Assembly (NCBI GenBank): GCA_965153455.1 | Contig: OZ234501.1 | Location: 5,022,001 to 5,086,000, forward strand | Length of the DNA: 64,000 bases | DNA from: Sphagnum compactum | Taxonomy: Eukaryota; Bryophyta; Sphagnopsida; Sphagnales | Direction of reading: 5' to 3' | Part shown: piece by piece, positions 33,867 to 45,457 of the stretch | Numbering within the stretch: position 1 is the stretch's first letter | Layout: each line of letters starts with the position of its first letter | Position numbers and translations under genes: made by a program | Notes under the pieces: generated by a model | What the model saw: only the letters and a program-made list of their open reading frames with translations | What the model was told of the DNA's origin: nothing | The model's database searches: none

Positions 33867-36800
33867 TTAAGAGCATGCCCTGATTGGGAAGGGGTACAGA
33901 GATGGATAAGACTTTGGAATTATTGACTCCAAGAAAACATCTTCGTGCTCCATTTCCATCCCCACCCAAACATCTGCGGGATCAAAGTCAGGCAGCACAC
34001 ACGGGTTTGTATCAAAGGATGCAAAATCATCAGGCATCCAAATCTCTGAGCCATGTTGGCAGTCATGATTAGCCAACAAACTGTTGCAGCTTTCCAGCAT
34101 TGAAGTTGCAGAAATGGCCTCTCCTTTTTCATCAGTGATGCTGGTGTTGGTGACCTCATTCTCAGCTGTCTGCTCATCCAAGAAGTGCGTGGTGATTACA
34201 CTCTGGGCCTCGGATATGCCTACAGTGACTGCTGCTTTGCTCAGATCTGCCTCTGAAAATATTGCCTCAGCCACAGGATTGGCACAACAGCTATGTTGAG
34301 TACTTTGCAAAGCGCAAGATGGCAGTTGACAAAATCTTCTGCTGATATATGTTGGGACAAGGGGCCATGAGTCCAGTGGAGTGTAATTTAGAATCGAAGT
34401 AGGCTCAGAAGAAAGGTTTGAAGCCACTTGATAGGAAGCAATGGATTCCTCAGACACTGGGGAACACACTGAAACATACCCAGCACTGCTGATAGACACG
34501 TTGGGATATGGCATGGAATTGCTTTCCTCTTCAGGAAACGCAGTCAGAGTATTGCCCATGCAAGAACTTGTCTCAAGGTCCCCCAGTCTCTGCATTCTGC
34601 AAACAGGCTGATATTAAGAATCAGATGGATGGCATTTTAGTGTTTGAGGAAATCACAATATTGTGTTGCATCTTCATTGTAGGACATTGCTCCTTACTTG
34701 GTGTTATGTGAGATGAATAATCTAGTTCTAAACTTTGACGTTTGCCCTGGTTTCAGAATTGAGGAACTAGCTCTATCTCATACTACTGAATTTACTTGAA
34801 CTTGCAGCATAAGGATCTAGTGTCATCATTTGTGAGCCCCATGTGGAGTTGGGTGTAATAGGAGAGAGACAGGTTTGCTGTAACTACAGGATTCATGGTG
34901 CAGGTTTATAGCTAGCTTTACATTATGGTTTTGGGGAGTAGTTTTGGAAGACAATCCTTACTCAGTGTAGTGGCTCAACTCAAAATTTGTGACAGCTGCA
35001 GAGCCCCGATATTGGATAGCTGCCACATCATATGCCGCAGCTGCCTCTTCCTGTGTGCCTGCCAAAAACAAGTAAAAGAAACTGTCACCTAAGAGGAGAT
35101 TTTGTCAAACAGTACATCAAACATGTCAGAATATATCTGCAATGTGAGTACAGATGAACAGTGACGAGTGCTTACTGTAGGTTCCCAGATAAAGATATTT
35201 GTTCCCAAGAACACGACCAATTCTGGCTTCCCAGCGTCCATTGTGATGATGTCTGCAAAAGAGAGCTTAAGACATGAAGACATTGGTTGTTGAAGAGCAG
35301 ACTTGAAACATGTGTCACTTGTTTGGCTTCATTCACCTCAGAATTAAGCTTGAGATGCAAAAAGCATATTTAGACTAATTGCTAATAGTGAAGATTGACA
35401 GAAAGCATTTCCTTGTCAAATTAACCAAACAAAACCAGCATGTATTCTGTTGTAAGTTCTATGAACTTTTCAATCTCAAAACCACATTAAATAGCTAGAG
35501 CTAAATTGTACAAATAATGTTGGTAAGACATCACCTTGCAACACCACGATATTTTGAAACTCCTCTTGAGAACCCACTGCTTCTCCTGCATAGATAAATT
35601 ATGAGAGGGTTATACTAGATGTACAAGACATTATTAAAGCAAACTGGACAATGTGCACTATACATCAAGTTTCTGAAAATGTGGAAAAGATCATAATAAA
35701 ATTATGGACTATGTAGAGAATGTTCACCTCCTGAGGGTGGCCAAGTATTCTTCTCTTGACATGTTTCTCATTTCATTGATTTCCTTCTCATACTCACTGA
35801 TCTGCAAATGAACACATATAGCACACTGGTTTCCATTATTTCCCCATTAACATTGAATGAATTCTACAGACTAGAAACCTAGTACTCGATTATTCAACAA
35901 GCCGAAAAACCATAGAGCTTAAACAGCTTACTTACTTATGCTTGTTAGAGTAATTTTGTTCAGAAACAACTAAACAATGTGTGAAAAGAAAGTCATATAA
36001 CCAATCCCACACAACTGCCAGAGAAAAGGAATTTCATTCCTGCCTCAACACACATTCTATATATGCAGAGAAAAGAACAGAAAGCATTTGGCTGGTGTTA
36101 CAACAGAGGGAGTGATTGTTTCTATATGTTGGGTACACAAAGCAGATGTCATTAGTATTGGCACCTTGAAGTTAAGCAGAGTTCCAGGGCCCCAGTATTT
36201 CAATGCAGCCAAATCATAAGCCCGAGCAGCAGCTTCTTCATCATCATAAGCTCCTGCAGTTTCATCAAACAGTTTCTCTTTTGTGTCTTGGAATGCAGTT
36301 TAAGCATTGATTCTTTTGCAGCAGAATGAGGACACCCATTTAACTGCTACCTAATACTGGAGCTGATGATTCATTTCATGTGTTGAGAGTTAGGTTATGA
36401 TCTGTTGAGCTGGCACCCCTAGATCATCTAGAGTCTGACTGGTTCATTTCTTGCAAGAAGAATCAGGTGTTAGGATATCATTGTATTTGTTGAAGTGTAC
36501 TGGTTATTATCAAGTCTTAGTACTTGTTCGGTGAAACATTAGCACATGTCTGCAAATGCTTTTTAGTGCACTGATACAGGCAGTTTGATTCATTTGAACC
36601 AAGCGAGCTGTCAACAATATTAACTGAGTCCAGGAGCACAGCATCTTCTTACCTATATATACTGGATGACATGAGGTTCAAATTCGAGCAGTAGCAAAAC
36701 ACATGATGTAGTCATCGGCGCACATGTGAGGTTTACAAGCAAAGAAACAAGTTTAGCTTCCTTCCACCAATAATTATGACCTTGAACAAGGAAATACCTA

Positions 36801-37860
36801 GTTGAATGATGAAATGCAATTAGCAACAGGCACTGGTTCTTTTAGTTAGGGTAATCTGAAAACTGGAGTGGATATTAAGTATAGGAGAAGGGTTTGCTTT
36901 TAGACCCTTCTGGGAATTGAGGCTTCCATCAGGAGGCTGGTAGGCCGAGTCAAGGGGCCAAAATTCCTGGAAGGCTCTAAAGGTAGAGTCTTCACCTATG
37001 TGAAGAAACCGGCCAGGCTTTCAAGAAATTTTTGAAAACATGATGCTTACAAAATTTGTAAGGTCCAATTGACCATTGATTGGGATCTTAGGCAGGCTGT
37101 AAGAGGTTTACTTCTGAAACCCCACCTAAACTAACATGGTGAAAATCCTGCTAGTTCGTTGCAAATGTTGTTTTTTTTTTTGGGGTTGTTTCAAAAACCG
37201 GGGTGAGTCTTCAAAGCTTGTGCAAGAACTGGAACCGATGGTTCTTGGAAATAAAAGTGAGAACCGCCTAACACTGATACCCTATGCAAGGTTCTATAAG
37301 AAGAAGAGGCGAAGCTGGTGTTACCTTGTTTTCCCTTTTTGTTCTGCTTGTCATTCCAGCAGCTTTTGTCCCACAAATGCGCTTCAAATCTTCCCGTCCA
37401 CCTGTGCCTGCATGAGAAACAATTATATCAAATAAAAGTCCTAAACGGCAACAATATACGCACATCTAAACGTCGCGTGAAATATCATACAAAACGTCAA
37501 TTATCCGCGCACAAGCTCATATTGTCATAAGACTTACAATACCAAAAGGACTCACAATACCGAAAGTTGAACGCAGTTCTTCGTATGAAGAAGAAGGTGC
37601 TGCGCATTGCCAATATATCTAAAAGAAATCTAGAAAGAGGACATGGCATACCTTGTGACTCCTCTGTAAATTGAGCTCCTTCCGGTGCTTGCGATACTAG
37701 GCAGCTGGCCTTTCTGAGCCTCCTTGAGGTTTCTTGAGGAAATTTTTCGTGTGCGAAGCACACTGGTTTTTTCCGATGGTGTCCCACCTTCAGATCCGCC
37801 GTTTGTGTCTCTTTTGGCACATGTAGTTACTGTTGGACTCCTTTTGCAAACTTTCACCAT
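33867..37860 (-). CDS. WRINKLED1-like AP2/ERF transcription factor with two AP2 domains
   Basis: Nuclear DNA-binding regulator of the AP2 subfamily; in seed plants WRI1 activates glycolysis and fatty-acid synthesis genes. Nine exons on the minus strand: 37860-37652, 37407-37325, 36661-36653 (9 bp), 36253-36165, 35801-35728, 35585-35535, 35252-35176, 35058-34962 and 34596-33867. They join in frame to 472 residues; Arabidopsis WRI1 has about 430. Repeat 1 runs [59 protein letters not shown]. The linker has [22 protein letters not shown] and [16 protein letters not shown]. Repeat 2 has [43 protein letters not shown] and [10 protein letters not shown]. The C-terminal 240 residues are acidic and Ser-rich, probably the activation region, and not recognisably conserved. 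Whether it regulates lipid genes here is inferred from family. An upstream non-coding exon is possible. Confidence 0.93.
36653..36661 (-). other. 9-bp microexon of the WRI1-like gene
   Basis: On the minus strand the nine bases tatatatag lie between an acceptor ccag and a donor gtaag. With the split codons of the flanking exons (ending g, and beginning ga) they encode V-Y-I-G. That is the place of the Val-Tyr-Leu microexon known from AP2-subfamily genes such as Arabidopsis WRI1. Without it the first AP2 domain would lack this beta-strand. Confidence 0.88.
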
Positions 37861-39254
37861 CTCTGGATCAGCACCGAATGTTCACGAATGAATTCACAAG
37901 ATAATGAAGAAGGCTGCGCTGTGTTTTGCAGTGAGATCGAGTCACCTGGCAATTGTCTCTCCCCTCCCCGGAAACAATGAGCGACAAAATGCACGTACAA
38001 CACTATCATGCCATGACCGCGACTAGTTTTTGCTTAATATCCTGGAGATTCTAAGCTGTTACACTCGTTTCTAAACTATATATCAGAACATGATATTGAC
38101 TAACAAGAACAACAACAAAAGCGTTGGAAATAGCCGAGTTCCACGGATCCAAGTTCCACACAACAGTCCACGACACTGGAGGTTCCTAACTTCCTATAGG
38201 AAAGCTGCAGATCAATCCTCCGTGAAATCATGTCCAAAACTGCATATTATAACGGTTTACTATATCTGTCTTCCCAGATCAAATCTGTAAAGAGGAATTC
38301 AGCAGAACACGAGGTAGCGGGCACTAGTCACGAGATCCCGAGACAAAGTCTGTTGTGAACGGATGAGAGAGCACGATGATTGATAACTGCAACTAATTAT
38401 GAGAGAAAAAGCTCGATTCATGACAAAGTCGTCATGTGTGCAGAAATATTATACAAGGAAACAAAAGGATTTCAAAGAATCACAGAGCAGCTTTCAACTA
38501 GCGGAACTAGAGAAACATTGACAGTCGAATCTGCGAACAACACAAACAGAGAAAGCATTGACTCGAATATTCTGCAACCTTGATCAGGACGCTCGAACCA
38601 AGATACAAGCTGCTTAATTGCAGAAACCAAGAAAATGAGAATGAAAACAAGAAGCAAAAAGCTAATGAAGATGAAGAAGAGGAGGAGGAGGAGCTTACGA
38701 GAGGAGCTCCTGCTGCTTCACGGGCCAGGCGTCGTGACGAAGCGATAAACAAGAAGAAAACTGTGGCGTGTTGCGGCTTTTTTTTGGTTTGTTTCAGAGC
38801 AGCAGCGATGAAGTTCAGGATCCGATGTCGCGGAGTTGCAGTACCTGCTGCACTGATCCATGCAAAGCCGATCTGCTGAATAAACTAGCCCTGCACAACA
38901 TGCAACCATGCAATTGACAATAACAATTGCAGCGCGGCTTCCACGAAGAAAAAAAAAAAAACAGAAAACAGAAAACAAACAAAAAACTGCAAGAACACTC
39001 TCTCTTCCAGCGGGCTTCCAGCTGTAACTATGGGCCTGCACTTTTTTCTTTTTCGCGCACTGCAATCACAAAAAAAAACTTGAAATGAGCCCAAAAAAAA
39101 ATCATCTAGCACATGTATGAGCAATGCCCCAAAAAAAAAAGAAAGAAAAAAAAGAACCAGAATAAAAGAAAAAGAAAGAACAGTTCGATGCTCAAAACAC
39201 AGACATGCACAGAGATGACACAAGAAGAGAGACAACACGAGACGCAGGACACAC

Positions 39255-39311
<57 letters not shown>

Positions 39312-40157
39312 AGAAGAAAGGGCTCGTTTAACAACGAAAGCAAAAAAAAGTGGCTTTTTATGACTAAAACTGCACTAAACAGATTTTGAAAGTGTCTTTG
39401 TTTTGTGGCTTTTTACTTCACCTGTGTTGGTTTTGTGGCCATTTATTTCGGGTGTACCTTTCGTTAGGTCCCCAAATAAATATCTTTTGGTGTGAAAATT
39501 AAGATTTTTTTTTATTGTCACAAATTCAATATCACCAAAAATTTGAAAAACAATTTCAAATTTAAGAAAAAAAACTCTTATTAAAGAATAGTCAGATTTT
39601 TCTATACATGATTAAATTAGTCAGCCAAAAATATACAAAGATATTTTATTCTATTAATTTTTATATTTTTGTTAACAGCCAAATTTGGCTATATCAGCTT
39701 TATGGATATCATCACCTCTTCAGCTACATCAGAAATTGAAGAAACAAACATTGGGTGCCCACTTCCATCTCTCTCTCTCTCTCTTTTTTTTTTAATTTAG
39801 TTTTTGGGCTTTTGTGATTATATTTCTGCATGGTGAAATATTTGCAAAATCTATTATTAAAACTTATTTATATAATTTTTTTCCCTTATAATCTAGCTCT
39901 CAAGAATAGATATCTAACAAAAAATTGACTCAAAATATCTTTTTTTTTGACAAATTTTTTTTTTCAAAAAATAAGGAATGCAATGGATGGAATATTTCCT
40001 TTTGTAAAAATCACAACCATGCAAAAATTTTTGCACTAATAATAATAATTGCACTAATTTTAGGGCATTGTTCTTAATAACAATGCCCTAAAACTCAAAA
40101 AAAAGATTTTTTCTTAAAAACAAAACTTAGGGGGCCTTTTTTTGTGGGTCAAGTTTG
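37861..40157. other. Upstream region of the WRI1-like gene
   Basis: Sequence up to about 39000 is less AT-rich than the surroundings and may hold the promoter and an untranslated leader of the minus-strand gene. A long (GA)n microsatellite lies at 39259-39307 (CT on the gene's strand). A second region to 40157 is AT-rich with poly-A and poly-T runs and a perfect hairpin at 40058-40093. No other gene is supported. Confidence 0.5.
39259..39307. repeat. (GA)n microsatellite upstream of the WRI1-like gene
   Basis: About 24 uninterrupted GA units; read on the gene's strand it is a (CT)n tract about 1.4 kb upstream of the start codon. Confidence 0.95.
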
Positions 40158-40159
40158 TT

Positions 40160-40420
40160 TGGATAATATCCTCTAAAAGAAACCAAAATCCTTCAAGACA
40201 TTATATAATAACTCTGTAACTAAATTTCTAAAGTTTCAACACAAGCCAAAAATATATATCATCTTTCAAAAAAAATCCTCATATAATAAAAAAAATAGAC
40301 CTATTATTTATTATTACCTTGTATGGGCCTATAAAAATCCCTTAAGCTACTATACTCTGTAATGAACCTAAAAAACACAAATATCCTTGCCTTGGTATAT
40401 AAATAGGCAAGGCCAATTAA
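40160..40420 (+). repeat. Left arm of an inverted repeat pair
   Basis: The sequence from about ggataatatcctctaaaaga (40160) to ataaataggcaaggcc (40416) is, reverse-complemented, a diverged match to 43415-43640. It includes a TATA-box-like tatataaatagg at 40397-40408. The arms are about 75-80 percent alike by eye with small gaps. Confidence 0.75.
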
Positions 40421-43414
40421 AAAATAAAATGATCTATGTATATATATAGAGCTCATTTCTCTATTATTACCCTAGTATCTCTAATAATACCTAGTTTGAG
40501 AGAAAGTTAGGAAAATGACAAAAAAAAATTTCAATGTCCTTTTTGGGTGTTTACTTGTTTGTACAGATGGAGTGCAAGCAAGGGACATTGAAGTAAGAGA
40601 GAAAGGGACAAACAAAAGAGTTCATCAGCTGCAATGTGGCAACTTGCAAGACAACAATTGGCCAAGTGTTGGGTTGCAGCGAGAGAGAGAGAGAGAATGT
40701 GTTTTTCCCTTCATTTGAGGCCCATCATTTAGCTCTCTCTCTGTGTGTCTCTCTCTCTCACTCAAAGGTACCACCACCACCCTGGGCTCTCATTGGCCTT
40801 TTTATGATTTTGTAACACTTTGCTGCTGCTTGGATGGATGAACAAACATTTCATTCTAATTATCTGAATGGATGAAAATGAGGAATCTCCAATTCTCACA
40901 AGGGGGATGGATGGTTATGTCCAGTAACCGCCTCAAGTGTGTACATGTTACCCTAATCCATACCGTAGTACCTAGTCTGGTTAGTTAGGCATTAATTAAT
41001 TAATTAGTTTGTTGGAGTTGCTAAAAAAAAATTCTGAAATTTTTTTGTGCCTACTACCATGTCTCAAAATCTGGAATGAAGCTGTCGAGCACAATAGCTT
41101 CATTTTATTTCGTAGAATGTAAAATTTTAAAATAATTGAAAAATAATAGGTAGTAGCTAGTACATTACTATGTACAAAATTCATGACTACCCTAGTACCT
41201 ATCGTCAAAGGGAGTAATGTATTTATTAGCTACCTATCCTTATTATTAGGGAACCCCTAAACCCACCATACCCAAAATGAATTGATTATTATTGTTAGTG
41301 ATATTTTGGGACAAATTTTGGTCACTTTTTTTGTTGACAAGTGAATTGGGATTCTTTTGGGAAAAGTTTGCCAATTTTTAAACATCACAAAATTAAGAAG
41401 ACCCTGATTATATTGTTTGTGAGAAAATAAACAATTTTTGTTTCTAAACTTTTGAGAAGGACATTGAATGTTGTGTGAGATATAAAAAGATACTTCTGCC
41501 CAAAAAAAAGAGAAAAAATCGTCCAACACCCAAAAACTTGGTTTATTTCAAAAAGATTTTTTTCACAATTTTGGGGCTTGCGGTTTAACTTTTGCCTTTG
41601 CCCACTACACTACAATCAAATGATTGTAATCAAAAGAACATAGCTAAAAGTAAGTTTAAGTGCTAATTGTTGGACTTATTAGAATTGCAAGTTTTTCAAG
41701 TTTCCCATTGAAACAAGGTTTAGGGTTGAAGCTTTATTCTCCAATATTTGATGAAACAATTTTGGGTACCTATTTTACAATCCCCATTGTAGATGGAAAG
41801 AAACCGACACATTCTCAAATGGAAATTTCAAAAAACAAGAAGAAGAAGAAGAATAAGTGTGCAAAAAGAAGATCAAGTTAAAAGGGAAATCAAAAGTGAA
41901 GAATAAACTCCCAAAATATCACTTCCCAAAATATTCTATAAAGAATATTTTGGGAAGTTCAAATATTTTGGGAAGGTACTTCGCAAAATATTCTTTATAG
42001 AATCACATGCACAAGAAATTTCTTCACAATTCCCTACTAAGATCGGTTGGTTGGCGTATTAGTAGGGTTGTCCCAAAAATGAAACATCCATTGTGAAACA
42101 TGGGGCCCAAAAATGAAAAAATCCATTGTGAAACATGGGGCATTTTACAAGCGACTTAAAAGTAGTTCAAGTCTCCTTGAAATTCACAATGTAACATTCC
42201 ACCAACACAAACATAACTCCAGTCGCTGAAATATAAATCGCCTTTAAATGGATGGACAGAGGGACGACGAGACGGATGGACGACGGGACGAATTCAGGGG
42301 AACCTTCATTTTTCATCCCGACGTCCTTTACTATATGTAATTTGGATGAAGTTCAGACTTTAAATTGGAACTCTACTCATAAAAGGTTGCTCATATCTTA
42401 GCGCCACCACTTAATCACATGGACTATAAACCCTAAGGTCGCTTCGTTTGGGAAAGAGGCAAATAGTCCCGAGACCACATTGGTTTGGTGGCCACACCAA
42501 TGCAAACCAAAAACAAAATGGCCACTCATACCCACTCACCAAGAGTAGGAATAATTACACACTGAAAGAATAAACAATGGTCACACAAATTGCGGCATGT
42601 TGGAATCATCCGGTGGAATCATCCAGTGGAATCATCCGGTGGGTAGTAGTAATTGGACCCCCGTCTTCTGGTTTTGAAAAAAAAAAATTCACAAATCACC
42701 ATGCAAAGCAACAAGTGTACGTCCCGGAGGATGTAAACTATTTAATAATAAATGTGCGGTTTTAAGAATGATAATGTGCGGTTCTCCTTTGGTTTAGGTT
42801 TCGCAAAACTCTCCTTTGAATGTATTCTCTTTCCGCAATCCCCACCCCCCCCCCCCCCCCCCCCCATCATCGGAAAATTAATTCGTAGTACCTAGTACCA
42901 TATTGATGTCCATCCGTATGATTTTTTTGTAAGTTTTATGCACCATCACCATCTCTAATGAGTGCCCTCGGGTACATCCCACCACCACCACCAACTCTCA
43001 AGTGGTAGATGTGACAAAAGGCACAAACTAGAGAAAGATCACAAAACCTGGAAATAAGTGCAACCCAACTATGCACTTATTTTTATTTTTTAAAATTTTA
43101 ATTTAATTTAATTTTTAATTTTTAATTATGTTTTCTTTTGGGCAAAAAAAAAAAATTGGGACTTTTTTTGGGGGTGTAAAATTTGACTAATGCTCGCTAG
43201 CTATTCTGTTGCAAAAAAATTGCAAAATTTTTATATCACAACATTGAAAAACAAAAACCCGAAACCCTAATCAAGACTCCGAAACCAATCACAATTCCCT
43301 TCCAAATAACACCACTCCAATTTATGAGGGAAGGGACAAGATGAACTTTCTTGCCCAAGCAAAAAAAATTGCAAGTTTAATAATTCTAGATGGGCGAGAT
43401 TAGTGTTTGTTGGC
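40421..43414. other. Three-kilobase interval between the inverted repeat arms
   Basis: No transposase or host gene was recognised. It holds GA/CT runs (40680-40760), a perfect 15-bp hairpin (41922-41957), a 35-base direct duplication (about 42073-42142) and a triple ggaatcatccggt repeat (about 42601-42643). A run of 21 C lies at 42845-42865. Open frames are all short. Confidence 0.5.
42845..42865. repeat. Homopolymer run of 21 C
   Basis: Uninterrupted poly-C in an AT-rich stretch; its length in the genome is uncertain because such runs are prone to sequencing error. Confidence 0.9.
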
Positions 43415-43640
43415 CTTGCCTTGGTAGGCCAGGATAGCCTAATATTGTGTTTAGATTCATTATAGAGTATAATAGCTTAAGGGATTTTGGTCCCTAGGTA
43501 ATAAATAGGTCTATTTATTTTTATATGAGGATTTTTAAAAGATGATCTTTAGGCTTCTGTTGAAACTTGAGATTAGTTATTATATAGAGTTCTAATATCT
43601 TGAACGATTTTGGTTTCTTTTAGACGTTTTTTTTGAAGAT
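43415..43640 (-). repeat. Right arm of the inverted repeat pair
   Basis: Matches the reverse complement of 40160-40420 from ggccttgccttggta, through attcattatagagtataatagcttaaggg and aataaataggtctattt, to ggtttcttttaga. Arms facing each other across 3 kb could be long terminal inverted repeats of a DNA transposon or two independent insertions. Confidence 0.75.
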
Positions 43641-44231
43641 GATATTTTTTCATGGTGAAATGTTTTTAAGTTTCTATAATTCTTTTTTTGCCTTAAGAAG
43701 ATAATAATACTTTTTAATGTAAATGGCAAAGCCACGGTGTGACACACCCCCTTGTTGTCCATCAATTATTTGCCTCCAACTCTCCAATGGAATTAATTTT
43801 TTCTAGGTAAACTTTTTATAGCCAAGGTCCCTTTTTGCACCCATTGGCTTCTTTTGCTTGAATTGACAAAGAAAGTCAGCAGCCATCCTCCAAAGGTAGT
43901 GTACCACATGAATGAGTTTAGGATCGAAATTATGTATGTTTATTTCATAACTATGGAATTTTATGTTCTTGATTGCACATCAATTACATAGATTATTGTT
44001 TACTTACATTGTGTTACAGTAGCACTTAAAACAATTCTCAACCATTTTGAACCTTCTTGTCATTGTGGCGCACCACTCAATTCTAAGTGTAGAGAGCAAC
44101 ACCCAAGGAGCCAGGGACACACACTAGGGCTTTTCTCCTCTTTGAAGGACCAATCGACTTAGGGTTTAGGGACGAGTTAGGGTTTCTAGTTGAATTGTTT
44201 CAATTATTGCTAAATTTGTAGTTTTCTTTTA

Positions 44232-44356
44232 ACCTACCTACTAACAACCCGCAAGCAAAGTTGTTAGTAGGTAGGTAATAAAAACAGCCCTTACATATGT
44301 ATAAACCATCTACTCACCTAGGTAGGTAGGTAGGTAGGTAGGTGAGTAGATGGTTT
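44232..44356. repeat. Two adjacent perfect hairpins built on GTAG repeats
   Basis: Hairpin 1: acctacctactaacaac (44232-44248), an 11-base loop, then its exact reverse complement at 44260-44276. Hairpin 2: aaaccatctactcaccta (44303-44320), a loop of ggtaggtag words, then its exact reverse complement at 44339-44356. Confidence 0.95.
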
Positions 44357-44609
44357 TACATATTTTCTTAATATGGTCTCACATAATATATGAAACCTAT
44401 TTTCCTTCCTACCTACCTGTGTATGTATGAGACGTATTTCCTACGGAATTGGTTACCAAGGTGAAACCAAATATTAACTCAGTTGAGGTTCATCCACAAC
44501 TGAGTCATAGTGGGCATCCAGTGGATGGATGGTGCGCTGGTGGGTGCTGAGGATTCAGTCTGGCCCTTTGTGATCTGATGGAAACCGGTGTTCAGCAGCA
44601 GCAGTTGGA

Positions 44610-44960
44610 AAAAATATGAAGAACCGCCGGTTCCAGCTTTTTAGGTGTTCCCGAATCGAAGACCCAAGTGTTTGGTGGCCGGTTATTTGGAGGGGGGGAG
44701 GGTTCCCCAATTTCGAGAACCGTAGTTAATATGTACCACAAACCATAGTTCATTGATTTTTTGAGAACCGTAAGTATGAATCGTGAGAACCACCCTTCTA
44801 ATAACCACCGGTGGTCGGTTCCGGTGTTGGTTCCGGTTCTTTGAGATCTTTTTTTCAGGATCAAAGAATCACCGGTTCCGGTTCTTTCAAAAGCTTCAAG
44901 GAGAACCAGAGGTTTTACGAAAGCACGGGTAAAAAAGCACCGGTTCTTAGACTTTCCTTT
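44610..44960. repeat. CCGGTT-rich dispersed repeat
   Basis: Words such as ggttccggt, accggttcc and gagaacc recur in both orientations. The part at about 44690-44815 resembles the reverse complement of the last 300 bases of the window (starting cagtgttgggtgg at 63708), suggesting two members of one interspersed family. Confidence 0.6.
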
Positions 44961-45381
44961 TTTTGGGGGAAAATTTGGGATCTGTGGTTATATAGGAACA
45001 CCGATGATTTGAATTTTTTTTAAAAAAGCAGGCGGCGGTAGGTGAGTGGTACATGCCCGGTATGATAACCGGATGTCAGCTTTCTTTCATTCAAAGAACC
45101 GCCCCACAGTGATGGGAAACCATGCGTTCGTGCGTGCCCTATTGGGTACGATGGGAACGTGCTTTCCTACGTGGCGGAACGGGCCATTCCAAGAAATAAC
45201 TGACATAGTAATTATGACGAGGAATTTCCCATGGTCATGACTTTCTGAAATGGCAGAATGTCGTTGAGCTTTAGGGTTTCGGGGGCGCCATTAGGGTTTC
45301 AAATCGCCATCGCTGCTTCTCGCACGACCAAGCTCCAAGCAGAACCGAGAGCGGAAGAGAAGCGCAGTAGGTGAAGGGAGA

Positions 45382-45443
45382 GGAGGAGGAGGAGGAGGAG
45401 GAGGAGTGGGGGAATAGAGAGCGAGAGAGAGAGAGAGAGAGAG
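45382..45443 (+). promoter_or_regulatory. GGA and GA repeats in the ISY1 leader
   Basis: A (GGA)n run at about 45382-45406 is followed by (GA)n at 45420-45443, ending 14 bases before the ISY1 start codon. Purine-rich GAGA tracts are common in plant 5' leaders and can bind BPC/GAGA-factor proteins; that role here is inference. Confidence 0.5.
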
Positions 45444-45457
45444 GTTTTTGTGAAGAC

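Larger units (their letters stand above)
43641..45370. other. Intergenic region before ISY1 with GTAG hairpins and CCGGTT-rich repeat
   Basis: It contains a transposon-end-like fragment at 43719-43752 (shared with 11715-11750), two perfect GTAG-based hairpins at 44232-44356, and a segment full of ggttccggt / gaaccgg words at about 44610-44960. The last 120 bases are probably ISY1 promoter or leader. Confidence 0.55.

Noticed and set aside
33561-33926. 121-codon plus-strand frame overlapping the end of the WRI1-like gene
   Set aside because: Phenylalanine-rich product of T-runs in the convergent 3' region; no domain.
38885-39343. 152-codon minus-strand frame with alternating leucine and serine
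   Set aside because: A product of the (GA/CT)n microsatellite upstream of the WRI1-like gene.
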